64,000 nucleotides of DNA, taken from positions 1-64,000 of the forward strand of contig NZ_SRKY01000004.1 in the NCBI RefSeq assembly GCF_004803475.1, read 5' to 3'. The translations under genes and the position numbers were made by a program. This document shows, one piece after another, positions 28,749-37,800 of the stretch. A model generated the notes under the pieces. The model saw only the letters and a list, made by a program, of their open reading frames with translations, ran no database searches and was not told the DNA's origin. Numbering within the stretch: the stretch's first letter is position 1; every line of letters begins with the position of its first letter. This DNA is from Aliishimia ponticola (GTDB lineage Bacteria; Pseudomonadota; Alphaproteobacteria; Rhodobacterales; Rhodobacteraceae).

Positions 28749-29426
28749 TTACGCGAGTTGGTCCAACAAAGCACGCGCGGCACTTTGTTCGGCCTGCCGT
28801 TTCGACCCGGCCGAGGCCGAGCAGCTCTCGCCCGATTTCAGGAAGACCGTGATCTCGAACAAGGGGGCGTGATCGGGGCCGGAGCGCGACGTTTCCTCAT
28901 AGCGTGGCGGGGGCAATCCGCGCGCCTGAGCCCATTCCTGCAAGGTTGTCTTGGGATCACGCGCGTCCTCCTTGACGGTCTCGACACGTGTGGACCAAAG
29001 CCTGAGAACGACGGCCCGCGCGGCCTCGAACCCGGCATCAAGATAGACCGCCGCGATCACCGCCTCCATCGCGTCGCCCAGCAATGCCATCTTGCGACGT
29101 CCGCCAGACAGCATCTCGGACCGGCCCAGCCGCAATACCGCGCCCAGTTCGATCTCCTGCGCGACATCGGCGCAGGTTTCCTTGCGCACCAAGGCGTTGA
29201 AGCGCGGGGCAAGCTGGCCTTCGCGGGCGTCCGTGTCGCGGGTCAGCAGCGCTTCGGCCATGACAAGGCCCAGAACCCGGTCGCCTAGAAATTCCAGCCG
29301 CTGGTTGTCGGTCTTGCCCGGCGTGGAGCGCGAGGCGTGAGTCACCGCTTCGATCAGCAGGGCGGGCTGGCGAAAGTCGTGGCCCAGCCGCCGCGCGAAA
29401 TCAGAGAGTTCCGCCGACAGCTTCAC
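28749..29426 (-). CDS. rnc: Ribonuclease III
   Basis: 225 residues from the GTG at 29426, which overlaps the lepB stop (TAGTG). The open frame reaches 29459 but that part lies in lepB. The catalytic signature is [12 protein letters not shown], followed by a second acidic motif [15 protein letters not shown]. The C-terminal double-stranded RNA-binding domain has [11 protein letters not shown], then PLFEITVF and [13 protein letters not shown]. It cleaves double-stranded RNA, including rRNA precursors. Confidence 0.96.
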   Translation of the reverse strand: MKLSAELSDFARRLGHDFRQPALLIEAVTHASRSTPGKTDNQRLEFLGDRVLGLVMAEALLTRDTDAREGQLAPRFNALVRKETCADVAQEIELGAVLRLGRSEMLSGGRRKMALLGDAMEAVIAAVYLDAGFEAARAVVLRLWSTRVETVKEDARDPKTTLQEWAQARGLPPPRYEETSRSGPDHAPLFEITVFLKSGESCSASAGSKRQAEQSAARALLDQLA

Positions 29427-30259
29427 TAGATCGCCTTGAAGTAACGATCGGAACGCCACGTCCAGAAGAACAGCATGGATTTGCCGGAGGACGAGAACAT
29501 CACGCGGTCGGCGCGTCCAATCAGGTTCTCGAACGGCACGAAGCCCACGCCGCCCGCATTGCGCGCAAAACGGCTGTCGAGAGAGTTATCGCGGTTGTCG
29601 CCAAGGAAGAAGTAATGGCCTTCGGGCACGGTATAGATACCGGTATTGTCCGATTGCTGCTGCGCGATATTCAGCACCGAATAGCTGACCCCATTGGGCA
29701 GCGTTTCGATGTTGCGCGACTTTTCGCAGACGCCGCCCATGCCCACCGGGCCGTTTTCGCAGCGTGGCCGATTGCTTTGACCGCCTTGCAGCGCCATCAC
29801 CTCGCGGAAGGCCCCGTCAGGTTCCTGCGGTACGGTTTCGCCGTTCAGCACGACCTTGCCGTTGACCATCTGCACCTTGTCACCGGGCAGGCCGATCAGG
29901 CGCTTGATGTAGTCGCGGCCGGACACGGGATGGCGGAACACGATCACATCGCCGCGTTCAGGCTCGCCTCCGAACAGGCGCGTGTTGTCGCCGTCAAAGA
30001 CGCCGCAGATGTCCTGTGCATCGATATCCACCCCAAGACGCGGGATGATGACAGAGGGGCAGGAGGCATAGGAATAGCCATAGGCCATCTTGTTGACGAA
30101 GAGGAAATCCCCGATCAGCAGCGTTTCCTTCATCGACCCGGAGGGAATCCAGAATGGCTGAAAGAAGATGGTCCTGAACACGCCTGCGATCAGGAGTGCG
30201 TAAACGATGGTCTTGATCGTCTCGACGATGCCACCTTCGCTTTTGGTTTTCTCTGTCAT
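29426..30259 (-). CDS. lepB: Signal peptidase I
   Basis: 277 residues. One N-terminal membrane helix ([16 protein letters not shown]) is followed by the catalytic Ser42 in PSGSM. The general-base Lys is in RDYIKRLIG, and the C-terminal box has [14 protein letters not shown]. It cleaves Sec signal peptides at the periplasmic face of the inner membrane. It precedes rnc, with overlapping stop and start, and follows acpS by 54 bp on the same strand. Confidence 0.96.
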   Translation of the reverse strand: MTEKTKSEGGIVETIKTIVYALLIAGVFRTIFFQPFWIPSGSMKETLLIGDFLFVNKMAYGYSYASCPSVIIPRLGVDIDAQDICGVFDGDNTRLFGGEPERGDVIVFRHPVSGRDYIKRLIGLPGDKVQMVNGKVVLNGETVPQEPDGAFREVMALQGGQSNRPRCENGPVGMGGVCEKSRNIETLPNGVSYSVLNIAQQQSDNTGIYTVPEGHYFFLGDNRDNSLDSRFARNAGGVGFVPFENLIGRADRVMFSSSGKSMLFFWTWRSDRYFKAI

Positions 30260-30313
30260 TGGACCTGCTCTGTCTGGGTGTCCCGCGCTTCATGAAAGCC
30301 GGGCGGTTGGGTG

Positions 30314-30718
30314 TCAAGAAGTCTTGGGCCGCGCCTCTATTACGACGAAGGCTTGCGCCCAAGGATGGTCGTCCGTCAATGTGACATGAATTATCGCGTC
30401 GTGGCCCTCTGGGGTCATATCGGCCAACCGTTCGGCGGCCCAGCCCGTCACATGCATGATGGGCTGCCCGGTCTTCAGGTTGGACACCGCCATGTCCTTC
30501 CATGAGATGCCCATGCGCAGCCCGGTGCCCAGCGCCTTGGAGCAGGCTTCTTTCGCGGCCCAGCGCTTGGCATAGGTGCCGGCAACATCGGCGCGTCGTT
30601 CGGCCTTGGCCTGTTCGATTTCGGTGAAGACCCGGTCGCGGAAACGATCACCGAACCGATCCAGTGTCGCCTGAATACGTTCGATATTCGCCAAATCCGT
30701 GCCAATTCCCAAAATCAT
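30314..30718 (-). CDS. acpS: Holo-[acyl-carrier-protein] synthase
   Basis: 134 residues. It opens [15 protein letters not shown] with the metal-binding Asp8, followed by [18 protein letters not shown] with the conserved KEA. The middle [13 protein letters not shown] segment and DDHPWAQAF near the end complete the family pattern. It attaches phosphopantetheine to ACP. It lies upstream of lepB and 6 bp downstream of the small membrane protein gene. Confidence 0.95.
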   Translation of the reverse strand: MILGIGTDLANIERIQATLDRFGDRFRDRVFTEIEQAKAERRADVAGTYAKRWAAKEACSKALGTGLRMGISWKDMAVSNLKTGQPIMHVTGWAAERLADMTPEGHDAIIHVTLTDDHPWAQAFVVIEARPKTS

Positions 30719-30724
30719 CGCGGC

Positions 30725-31144
30725 TCACCCGGCACTTTTCGCGCCAGCCTTCGCGCCAACGCCGAGGAACCACCAATTGGTCAGCAAGGTGACGATCAGA
30801 ACGAAAACACCGAGCATCACCAGAAAGTTCGCCGGAACGGCGCGGAACAGTTCGGCCATGGACGGCATTTGCATCAAGACGACCATGAACACCCCGTTGA
30901 TCGCCGCAACGATCAGCGTGGCAGAGAACGCGGCCCCCCAAAGCGCCCGGCGTTCAGGTGCTTTGCCTGTGGCGCGCGCTTGGTTCTGCCCCTCTGCCAG
31001 CGCGGCGATCATCGTCGGGATGACCGAACCAGCGCCTGCGGGAAAGTCAAAGCCAAGAAAGGTCGCCATTGCCCATGCCAGTGCGGCCAAACCGATCACG
31101 GTCAACACATAAATGCCCGCGTAGCGAAGGTATGAAATCTGCAT
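30725..31144 (-). CDS. Small four-helix membrane protein, ABZJ_00895-like
   Basis: 139 residues from the ATG at 31144. The open frame reaches 31258, but the added part is basic and has no match to a signal. Four hydrophobic segments can be seen: YAGIYVLTVIGLAALAWAM, the AGSVIPTMIAAL region, AAFSATLIVAAINGVFMVVLM and FLVMLGVFVLIVTLLTNWWFLG. The pattern recalls the uncharacterised ABZJ_00895 family. It sits between pdxJ and acpS on the same strand. No known function. Confidence 0.65.
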   Translation of the reverse strand: MQISYLRYAGIYVLTVIGLAALAWAMATFLGFDFPAGAGSVIPTMIAALAEGQNQARATGKAPERRALWGAAFSATLIVAAINGVFMVVLMQMPSMAELFRAVPANFLVMLGVFVLIVTLLTNWWFLGVGAKAGAKSAG

Positions 31145-31241
31145 CGTCTTTATCCCTGTCTCGCCGCGCCGAGTAACGGCAAAGCGGTCTTGTGTCCTCA
31201 TTCCGGCGCATGGCCGTTTTTTCCGGTATCCGCCGCAGGCG

Positions 31242-31982
31242 TTATCCCCGCGCTTCATCCATCAAGCGGCGCATTTCCGCAATCGCCGGTTTCAGGCCCA
31301 GAAAGATACTTTCGCCGATCAGGAAATGCCCGATGTTCAGCTCTTTCACCTCAGGGAAGGCCGCGACGGGCGCGACTGTCTCATAGGTCAACCCGTGTCC
31401 GACATGCACTTCCAGACCAAGCCCGTGGCCGAACGCAGCCATGTCGCGCAGCGCCTCCAACTCGCGGTCGCGCTGATCGAAATGCCCATCATGGTGCGCA
31501 TCGCAATAGGCCCCGGAATGCAGTTCGATCACCTGAGCGCCGATGCGGTTGGCGGCTTCGATCTGGCGCTGATCCGCTGCGACGAAGATCGACACGCGGC
31601 ACCCGGCATCCCGCAGCGGCGCGATGAAATGGGCCAGCCTGTTCTCTTCCCGGGCGACATCCAGACCGCCTTCGGTCGTCCGCTCCTCCCGCTTTTCGGG
31701 TACGATGCAGACCGCGTGCGGTTTGTGCCGCAGCGCGATTTGCTGCATCTCGTCAGTGGCGGCCATCTCGAAGTTGAGCGGCACGGTCAGCGCCTCCATC
31801 AAGCGTTCGATATCGGAATCCGCAATGTGGCGGCGATCTTCGCGCAAATGCGCGGTGATTCCGTCCGCGCCCGCATCCTCTGCCAGCTTCGCGGCCCGCA
31901 CGGGATCCGGCATCGCGCCGCCACGGGCGTTGCGAACGGTTGCCACGTGATCGATGTTCACACCAAGACGCAGATGATCCAT
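31242..31982 (-). CDS. pdxJ: Pyridoxine 5'-phosphate synthase
   Basis: 246 residues. It opens with LRLGVNIDHVATVRNARGG. Other conserved parts are GADGITAHLREDRRHI, the FEMAATDEM segment, CIVPEKREE, ELHSGAYCD and VHVGHGLTYE. It condenses 1-deoxyxylulose 5-phosphate with aminoacetone phosphate in vitamin B6 synthesis. It begins 2 bp from the DUF2062 stop on the same strand, so the two are in one operon. Confidence 0.97.
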   Translation of the reverse strand: MDHLRLGVNIDHVATVRNARGGAMPDPVRAAKLAEDAGADGITAHLREDRRHIADSDIERLMEALTVPLNFEMAATDEMQQIALRHKPHAVCIVPEKREERTTEGGLDVAREENRLAHFIAPLRDAGCRVSIFVAADQRQIEAANRIGAQVIELHSGAYCDAHHDGHFDQRDRELEALRDMAAFGHGLGLEVHVGHGLTYETVAPVAAFPEVKELNIGHFLIGESIFLGLKPAIAEMRRLMDEARG

Positions 31983-31983
31983 G

Positions 31984-32643
31984 TCAGTCCCCCATTTGCT
32001 CCGCCTTCTTCTTGGCGGCGGCGGCCTTGGCTTTCAAGGCCTCGAATTTGGCTTTGATCGCGCCCTTGCGACGCTTCTGATAGGCCCGGATGAGCGGCAA
32101 GGCGATGTAATACCCGACACTCGCCGTCACGATTCCCGGAAGAATACCGCCGATCATGTAGGGAAAGAAAACATCGTCATAGAAGATGCGCAGGTTGGAC
32201 CAATCGGCTTTCTGTTCGTCGAACATGGCAAAGAAATTATGGCTCAAATCCCGGCCGGCATTGACAAAGGCCTGTCCGAACCCGGTGTGCTCATGCTCGC
32301 GCATGCGGGTGCCAAGCAGCCAATGCCCGGTTTGCAACGACACGACGCCGATGGGGACATAGGTCAACGGGTTGCCGAAGAAGGTCGCCATAAGGGAGGC
32401 CAAAACGTTACCGCGCATGATCAGCGCCATCAGGCCCGCGACCACGAAGTGCAGACCATAGAATGGGGTGAAGGTGGTGAACAGCCCGGCCCAGATGCCA
32501 CGCGCGATGCGTTCGGGGCTATCGGGCAAGCGGCGCACCCGGTGCTTCACATAGTGAAACGCACGCCCCCAGCCGCCGCGCGGCCACAAGAAGTGCCGGA
32601 CCGCCTGCCAGAAAGGCCGTTTGTCGCGGCGCTTGAACACCAA
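31984..32643 (-). CDS. DUF2062 membrane protein
   Basis: 219 residues. The DUF2062 core has SPERIARGIWAGLFTTFTPFYGLHF and GNPLTYVPI, with hydrophobic stretches around VVAGLMALIM and GGILPGIVTASVGYYIALPLI. The tail is Lys- and Ala-rich and probably cytoplasmic. The family is an inner-membrane protein of unknown role. It is tightly placed between rsh and pdxJ, an order shared with many alphaproteobacteria. Confidence 0.85.
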   Translation of the reverse strand: MVFKRRDKRPFWQAVRHFLWPRGGWGRAFHYVKHRVRRLPDSPERIARGIWAGLFTTFTPFYGLHFVVAGLMALIMRGNVLASLMATFFGNPLTYVPIGVVSLQTGHWLLGTRMREHEHTGFGQAFVNAGRDLSHNFFAMFDEQKADWSNLRIFYDDVFFPYMIGGILPGIVTASVGYYIALPLIRAYQKRRKGAIKAKFEALKAKAAAAKKKAEQMGD

Positions 32644-32655
32644 TCTAAGTCCGCC

Positions 32656-34800
32656 TTACTTAACCCCGGTCAGCACCGCCGAGGGCGCAGACACTGTTTC
32701 ATCCCGGAATCGGTCAATGGAAGCCACGTCACTTTCCGCCTCAAGCGCCCGCATCAGCGTATGCAGGTGCATCAGGTCCCTCAATTCCACGTAGATCAAC
32801 AATCTGTAAAAGTCTGGTTTCCGGTCGAGGAAAAGCAGATCTGAAATATTCGCGCCGGTCTCCCCGATCAGGGTACACATCCGGCCCAACACGCCCGCGT
32901 CGTTCGAAATGGTCAGGTCCAGCACGCTGTCATAGACGGCGGGGTGGCTGCCTTCGTGCCAGCGCAGATCGACCCAACGCTCCGGCTGGTCCTCGTATTC
33001 GGTCATGCGCGCGCAATCGATGGAATGCACCACAACGCCCTTGCCGCGGAACGTGATCCCCACGATCCGTTCCCCCGGCAGCGGTTTGCAACAAGGGGCC
33101 CGGTCGAACCGCTGGCCGGGGCTCAGACCGATCACGGCGCGGCGCGTATCGACCTTTTCGCCCTCGGGCGGGGTCAGTTCCGGGTAAACGGCCTGCACCA
33201 CCTGCTGGCCGGTCAGTTCGGAGGACCCCAGCCGCGCCAGAACCTCTTCGCCGGAGGACAGGCGCAAGGTTCGCGCGGCGGTATCCAGCACCTTTTCCGT
33301 GACCCGCTTGCGCACATGCCCGAAGGCAGAGCGCGCCAATTCGCGGCCCAGTTTGACGAACTGGTCGCGATCCTGCTGACGCAAAGACCGACGGATCGCG
33401 GATTTCGCCTTGCCCGTGACTGCAATATCCAGCCACGTGGCCTGCGGCGATTGCCCTTCGGCGGTGATGATCTCGACCGACTGGCCGTTCTTGAGCCGCG
33501 TCCACAGCGGCACACGCATATGATCGACCTTGGCCCCGACACAGGCTGTGCCGATCCGTGTGTGAATCGCGAAGGCAAAGTCGATGGGCGTCGCGCCACG
33601 GGGCAGCTTGATGACTTCGCCCTTTGGGGTGAAACAGAAAACCTTGTCGGAATACATCTCCAGCTTGACCGCTTCGAGGAAATCTTCGTGATCCTCGTCG
33701 CCGTCGAACTGTTCCGTCAGTTGGCTGATCCACTTGGCCGGATCGACGGCGAAATCATTCTCCGCCCGCTGCCCGTCCCGGTAGGACCAATGCGCCGCCA
33801 CGCCGCTTTCCGCGACCTCATGCATCAACTGGGTGCGAATTTGCACCTCGACCCGCTTGCCGTCGCGGCCCAGCACGGTCGTGTGGATGGACCGATAGCC
33901 GTTGCTTTTGGGCTGACTGATATAGTCCTTGAAGCGCCCCGGCACCGCCCGCCAGCGCTGGTGGATCGCGCCAAGCGTCCGATAGCAGTCTTCCTCACTC
34001 TGCGTGATGACGCGGAACCCGTAGATGTCGGAAAGACGGGAAAAGCCCATCTCCTTTTCCTGCATCTTGCGCCAGATCGAATAGGGCTTCTTCGCGCGGC
34101 CGATCACATCGGCCTCGATCCCGGCCTTGCCCAGCACCTTCACCATGTCCTTGGTGATCCGCTGGATCACATCCCCGCTTTCCTTCTGAAGCGTCAGGAA
34201 GCGCCGCATGATGGAGGCCCGGCCCTCGGGGTTCAGAACCTTGAAAGCGAGGTCTTCGAGTTCCTCGCGCATCCACTGCATCCCCATACGCCCGGCCAGC
34301 GGCGCATAGATATCCATCGTCTCGCGCGCCTTCTGGCCCTGCTTTTCGACGCGCATGGACTTGATCGTGCGCATATTGTGCAGACGGTCCGCCAGTTTGA
34401 CGAGGATGACCCGAAGGTCACGGGACATGGCGATGAAGAGCTTGCGGAAATTCTCGGCCTGCTTCGTCTCGACGCTGGAAAGTTGCAGGTTGGTCAGTTT
34501 GGTCACACCATCCACCAGCCGCGCGATCTCGTCCCCGAATTTCTCGGCGACGATGGCATAGTTGGCTTTGGTGTCTTCGATCGTATCGTGCAGAAGCGCG
34601 GTGATGATCGTGGCGTCGTCAAGCCGCTGTTCGGTTAGAATCGCGGCGACTTCGACCGGGTGGGTGAAATAGGGCTCTCCCGATTGGCGGAATTGCCCTT
34701 CATGCATCTGCTCGCCGAATTCATAGGCTTCGCGGATCAGATCAGCATTGGTCTTTGGATTGTAGGCACGGACCAGTTCGATCAGATCGTCTGCTGTCAT
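32656..34800 (-). CDS. rsh: Bifunctional (p)ppGpp synthase/hydrolase (RelA/SpoT family)
   Basis: 714 residues. The N-terminal HD hydrolase domain has FTHPVEVAAIL and HDTIEDT. The synthetase domain follows with YGFRVITQSEEDCYRTLG, KDYISQPKSNGYRSIHT and EVQIRT. A TGS domain (VFCFTPKGEVIKLPRGATPIDFAF) and a C-terminal ACT domain complete the long SpoT/Rsh form. Hydrolase catalytic HD residues are present, so it should both make and degrade the alarmone. It is followed by DUF2062 and pdxJ and preceded by rpoZ. Confidence 0.96.
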   Translation of the reverse strand: MTADDLIELVRAYNPKTNADLIREAYEFGEQMHEGQFRQSGEPYFTHPVEVAAILTEQRLDDATIITALLHDTIEDTKANYAIVAEKFGDEIARLVDGVTKLTNLQLSSVETKQAENFRKLFIAMSRDLRVILVKLADRLHNMRTIKSMRVEKQGQKARETMDIYAPLAGRMGMQWMREELEDLAFKVLNPEGRASIMRRFLTLQKESGDVIQRITKDMVKVLGKAGIEADVIGRAKKPYSIWRKMQEKEMGFSRLSDIYGFRVITQSEEDCYRTLGAIHQRWRAVPGRFKDYISQPKSNGYRSIHTTVLGRDGKRVEVQIRTQLMHEVAESGVAAHWSYRDGQRAENDFAVDPAKWISQLTEQFDGDEDHEDFLEAVKLEMYSDKVFCFTPKGEVIKLPRGATPIDFAFAIHTRIGTACVGAKVDHMRVPLWTRLKNGQSVEIITAEGQSPQATWLDIAVTGKAKSAIRRSLRQQDRDQFVKLGRELARSAFGHVRKRVTEKVLDTAARTLRLSSGEEVLARLGSSELTGQQVVQAVYPELTPPEGEKVDTRRAVIGLSPGQRFDRAPCCKPLPGERIVGITFRGKGVVVHSIDCARMTEYEDQPERWVDLRWHEGSHPAVYDSVLDLTISNDAGVLGRMCTLIGETGANISDLLFLDRKPDFYRLLIYVELRDLMHLHTLMRALEAESDVASIDRFRDETVSAPSAVLTGVK

Positions 34801-34837
34801 CTCTGGTCCGCCACCTCTACGCGGTGGGTGGGCGCCC

Positions 34838-35191
34838 TCAGCCCTGCCCCTGCGCTGCCATCAGCTGCCGCAGCAGCGCTTCTTCGGACATGGTATCTTC
34901 GTCCGGCTTGTCCTGTTCGGCCCCCATCAGAAGCGCCATTGCGTCTTCTTCCGGTTCATCGACCTCAATCTGGGTCTGGTTGGATTCGATCAGACGCTCG
35001 CGCAGTTCATCCGCGCTTTGCGTTTCATCGGCAATCTCACGCAGAGCAACAACAGGGTTCTTGTCATTGTCCCGGTCGACCGTGATTTGCGCGCCGGAGG
35101 AAATCTCGCGGGCGCGGTGCGCAGCCAGCATCACCAGGTCAAAACGATTTGGGACTTTGTCGACGCAGTCTTCAACAGTGACGCGGGCCAT
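34838..35191 (-). CDS. rpoZ: RNA polymerase omega subunit
   Basis: 117 residues. The N-terminal [30 protein letters not shown] is the omega signature, and VALREIADE closes the conserved part. The C-terminal tail of about 50 residues is acidic, as often in alphaproteobacteria. It helps RNA polymerase assembly and can mediate ppGpp effects, which fits its place just upstream of rsh. The start at 35191 has a usual spacing from folK upstream. Confidence 0.96.
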   Translation of the reverse strand: MARVTVEDCVDKVPNRFDLVMLAAHRAREISSGAQITVDRDNDKNPVVALREIADETQSADELRERLIESNQTQIEVDEPEEDAMALLMGAEQDKPDEDTMSEEALLRQLMAAQGQG

Positions 35192-35233
35192 TGGCGGACT
35201 CCAACTGTTCAGTTTGTTCCAGAAGAGGCTTAT

Positions 35234-35863
35234 TTAGGTCCAATCCACGGGATATACAAGCCGTTTTACAGCGTCCCGCTCCGCCTGCGGCAACATATCA
35301 AACATTTCGCGAACCGTTTTGCCGGTCAGCGGATGCACCCAGTCGGGCGCGACCTCTACCAGGGGGCCCAGAACGAAGGCCCGGTCCTGCAATCGAGGAT
35401 GCGGAAGCAGCAGTTCATCGGGCGTGCGGCGCACCTGCTGATCCAGCGGCAAAGCCATCCAATCGCTGACTGTTTGCGCGTCCGGCAAGACCTGGTCGCC
35501 CAGCGCGATCAAATCCAGATCAAGACTGCGCTGCCCCCAGCGCTGAAGCCGCTCGCGCCCGGCGGCGGCCTCCACCGCGTGCAACTGCGCCAGGACTTCG
35601 GGCGCGGACAATTCCGTGTCCAGAACGAAGGCTGCGTTGATGTAGTCGGGCCCGGCGCCCGGCGGGAAACATGGGGTCTCGAAAAGGTGGCTTACAGACC
35701 GAATCACCCACCCGTTATTGGCGAACTCCCGAATAGCCCAAATAACGGTTTCCCTAGCGTCACCCTCAACCGACGGCATGTTTGCACCCACTGCAATCAG
35801 TGCTTTTGACCGGAATTGAGGCAGAACAGTGCCGTTTTGTGACTTACAACTGTCTTGCGACAT
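35234..35863 (-). CDS. folK: 6-hydroxymethyl-7,8-dihydropterin pyrophosphokinase
   Basis: 209 residues. ALIAVGANMPS opens the enzyme after a 20-residue N-terminal extension. The HPPK signature reads RWGQRSLDLDLI (usual RWGPRTLDLD), followed by LPHPRLQDRAFVLGPL. It transfers pyrophosphate from ATP to the pterin in folate synthesis. No folP or folB neighbour is in the window. It is divergent from the NYN gene across a short region with an inverted repeat. Confidence 0.93.
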   Translation of the reverse strand: MSQDSCKSQNGTVLPQFRSKALIAVGANMPSVEGDARETVIWAIREFANNGWVIRSVSHLFETPCFPPGAGPDYINAAFVLDTELSAPEVLAQLHAVEAAAGRERLQRWGQRSLDLDLIALGDQVLPDAQTVSDWMALPLDQQVRRTPDELLLPHPRLQDRAFVLGPLVEVAPDWVHPLTGKTVREMFDMLPQAERDAVKRLVYPVDWT

Positions 35864-35879
35864 TTACCAAATCGCCTAG

Positions 35880-35908
35880 GTTAATGCGGACGGTTTGCGC
35901 ACATTAAC
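35880..35908. promoter_or_regulatory. Inverted repeat between folK and the NYN gene
   Basis: GTTAATG (35880-35886) and CATTAAC (35902-35908) form a perfect inverted repeat with 22 bp between arm centres. It lies in the 97-bp region between divergent genes and could be a dimer operator. The TTAA spacing (19 bases) is wrong for CtrA. Confidence 0.4.
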
Positions 35909-35960
35909 ACTCACTCACGGACAATCCAGCCGCGAACCGTTTTCGAAAAGGACATTTTGG

Positions 35961-36536
35961 ATGTTTTACAAGGACGAACGGCTTGCGCTGTTCATTGACG
36001 GTTCGAATTTGTATGCGGCCGCGAAATCCCTGGGCTTCGATATCGACTACAAGCTGCTCAGACAGGAATTCATGCGTCGTGGCAAACTGCTACGTGCCTT
36101 CTACTACACAGCGCTGCTGGAGAACGACGAGTATTCGCCCATACGGCCCCTCGTCGATTGGCTTAACTACAACGGCTTCACGATGGTGACGAAACCGGCG
36201 AAAGAGTACACCGACTCTGCCGGTCGCCGGAAGGTCAAGGGAAACATGGACATCGAGCTCGCAGTCGATGCCATGGAACTGGCCCCGCGCGTGGATCATA
36301 TCGTGCTGTTTTCCGGCGATGGCGATTTCAAGCCATTGGTGGAAAGCCTGCAACGCCAAGGGGTGCGGATTTCTGTCGTTTCGACAATTCGCAGCCAGCC
36401 GCCGATGATATCGGACGAACTGAGACGCCAGGCGGACAATTTCATCGAACTCGATGAATTGCGCGAGGTCATTGGGCGCCCGCCGCGCGAAACCACGGCG
36501 GATCACCCCAGAGAGCGCGAGGCCGTTTCAGAGTAA
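35961..36536 (+). CDS. NYN-domain (LabA-like) nuclease-fold protein
   Basis: 191 residues from the ATG at 35961, preceded by AAAAGGA. An upstream in-frame start at 35895 adds 22 residues that look like leader DNA. The PIN-like NYN fold is shown by ALFIDGSNLYAAAKS near the start, then GNMDIELAVDAMEL and DHIVLFSGDGDFKPLVESLQ. These supply the acidic residues expected for a metal-dependent nuclease. A role in RNA turnover or processing is likely from the family but not proven. It is followed after 188 bp by ispH on the same strand. Confidence 0.88.
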   Translation: MFYKDERLALFIDGSNLYAAAKSLGFDIDYKLLRQEFMRRGKLLRAFYYTALLENDEYSPIRPLVDWLNYNGFTMVTKPAKEYTDSAGRRKVKGNMDIELAVDAMELAPRVDHIVLFSGDGDFKPLVESLQRQGVRISVVSTIRSQPPMISDELRRQADNFIELDELREVIGRPPRETTADHPREREAVSE

Positions 36537-36633
36537 TACCTGACCGCAACGCGCACCGTGCTTGGACTTCACGGCTATGCGTTCGCTAACAGGTGTTTTT
36601 TACGGTTCTGTGACAGGCCGACGGAAAATTGAT

Positions 36634-36668
36634 CTTGCACGCGGCCCAGAACACCGGGCCCGTGCAAG
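36634..36668 (+). promoter_or_regulatory. Strong hairpin in the 5' region of ispH
   Basis: CTTGCACG (36634-36641), a bulged C, GGCCC (36643-36647), an 8-base loop, GGGCC (36656-36660) and CGTGCAAG (36661-36668) give a near-perfect 13-bp stem. No T tract follows on either strand, so it is not a standard terminator. It ends 57 bp before the ispH start and may sit in its leader or protect the NYN transcript end. Confidence 0.55.
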
Positions 36669-36724
36669 ACCCGTTCTGGACGCCCAGCGCAAATATACCT
36701 AAGTGTCCCGCAAGGAGCCTTGCG

Positions 36725-37675
36725 ATGACCAAACCCCCTCTCACACTTTATCTGGCTGCGCCACGCGGCTTTTGTGCGGGCGTGGACCGCGCCATCAAAA
36801 TCGTCGAACTCGCGATCGAGAAATGGGGCGCGCCTGTCTATGTCCGGCACGAGATCGTGCACAACAAGTTCGTTGTCGATGGGCTGCGGGACAAGGGGGC
36901 CGTGTTCGTCGAAGAACTGGACGAATGTCCAACGGACCGGCCCGTCATCTTTTCGGCCCATGGCGTTCCCAAAGCGGTGCCTGCCTCTGCCGAAGCGCGC
37001 AAGATGATCTATGTCGATGCGACTTGCCCCTTGGTCTCCAAAGTTCATATCGAAGCCGCCCGGCACCATGAGGCCGGTCTGCAAATGGTAATGATCGGCC
37101 ATGCCGGCCACCCAGAGACCGTCGGCACCATGGGTCAATTGCCCGAAGGCGAGGTTCTGCTGGTCGAAACCGTCGACGATGTCGCCCATGTCGAGGTACG
37201 CGACCCCGATAAGCTGGCCTTCGTGACGCAAACCACGCTTTCAGTCGATGACACGGCGGATATCGTCGCCGCGTTGCAGGCACGCTTCCCCCAGATCGTC
37301 GGCCCCCATAAGGAAGACATCTGCTACGCCACCACCAACCGCCAGGAAGCAGTGAAGGCGATTGCGCCCAAATGCGATGCCATGCTGGTCGTGGGCGCGC
37401 CAAACTCCTCCAACTCCCGCCGCTTGGTCGAAGTGGGCCGCAAAGCGGGCTGTGCCTATGCGCAACTGGTGCAGCGGGCCACGGATATCGACTGGCGCGC
37501 CTTGGACGGCGTGCGCAGCGTCGGGATCACAGCGGGGGCATCGGCCCCCGAACAACTGATCGAGGAAGTCATCGCGGCTTTCTCCGACCGGTTCGACGTG
37601 ACCTCCGAGCTTGTCGAAACCGCGCAGGAAAGCGTGGAATTCAAAGTGCCGCGCGTGCTGCGCGAACCGGCCTGA
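36725..37675 (+). CDS. ispH: 4-hydroxy-3-methylbut-2-enyl diphosphate reductase
   Basis: 316 residues from the ATG at 36725 (CAAGGAG upstream). The iron-sulfur cluster cysteines are C17 ([11 protein letters not shown]), C101 (DATCPLV) and C200 (DICYATTN), as in IspH. The conserved QTTLS and [11 protein letters not shown] motifs are also present. It makes isopentenyl and dimethylallyl diphosphate in the last step of the MEP pathway. The frame is open upstream to 36629, but those residues fall within the leader hairpin. Identification is firm. Confidence 0.97.
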   Translation: MTKPPLTLYLAAPRGFCAGVDRAIKIVELAIEKWGAPVYVRHEIVHNKFVVDGLRDKGAVFVEELDECPTDRPVIFSAHGVPKAVPASAEARKMIYVDATCPLVSKVHIEAARHHEAGLQMVMIGHAGHPETVGTMGQLPEGEVLLVETVDDVAHVEVRDPDKLAFVTQTTLSVDDTADIVAALQARFPQIVGPHKEDICYATTNRQEAVKAIAPKCDAMLVVGAPNSSNSRRLVEVGRKAGCAYAQLVQRATDIDWRALDGVRSVGITAGASAPEQLIEEVIAAFSDRFDVTSELVETAQESVEFKVPRVLREPA

Positions 37676-37690
37676 ACCGGGTGACGGGGT

Positions 37691-37755
37691 TTGGGGCTTG
37701 CCCCAAGGCCTGCGTGGCCTGAACGCAAATCTTCATATGCGCCCCTTGCGGGCGC
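37691..37755 (+). other. Three consecutive hairpins between ispH and the DUF3429 gene
   Basis: TTGGGG-CTTG-CCCCAA at 37691-37706 is a perfect stem-loop with a short loop. AGGCC and GGCCT (37706-37720) form a second. GCGCCC and GGGCGC (37739-37755) form a third. No T tract follows. The set fills most of the 125-bp gap between ispH and the next gene. It could be a transcript-end structure or a leader element of the DUF3429 gene. Confidence 0.4.
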
Positions 37756-37800
37756 TCCGGCAGGTCACGCGCCCGCTTGAAGGTGCGGCGACCGCCCGCT

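Noticed and set aside
32944-34638. 564-codon open frame on the + strand
   Set aside because: Antisense to rsh, whose domains are clear. No motif in the + frame.
36634-36668. Hairpin as a terminator of the NYN gene
   Set aside because: No T tract follows on the + strand, and the stem sits about 100 bp past the stop. A leader structure is a better fit.
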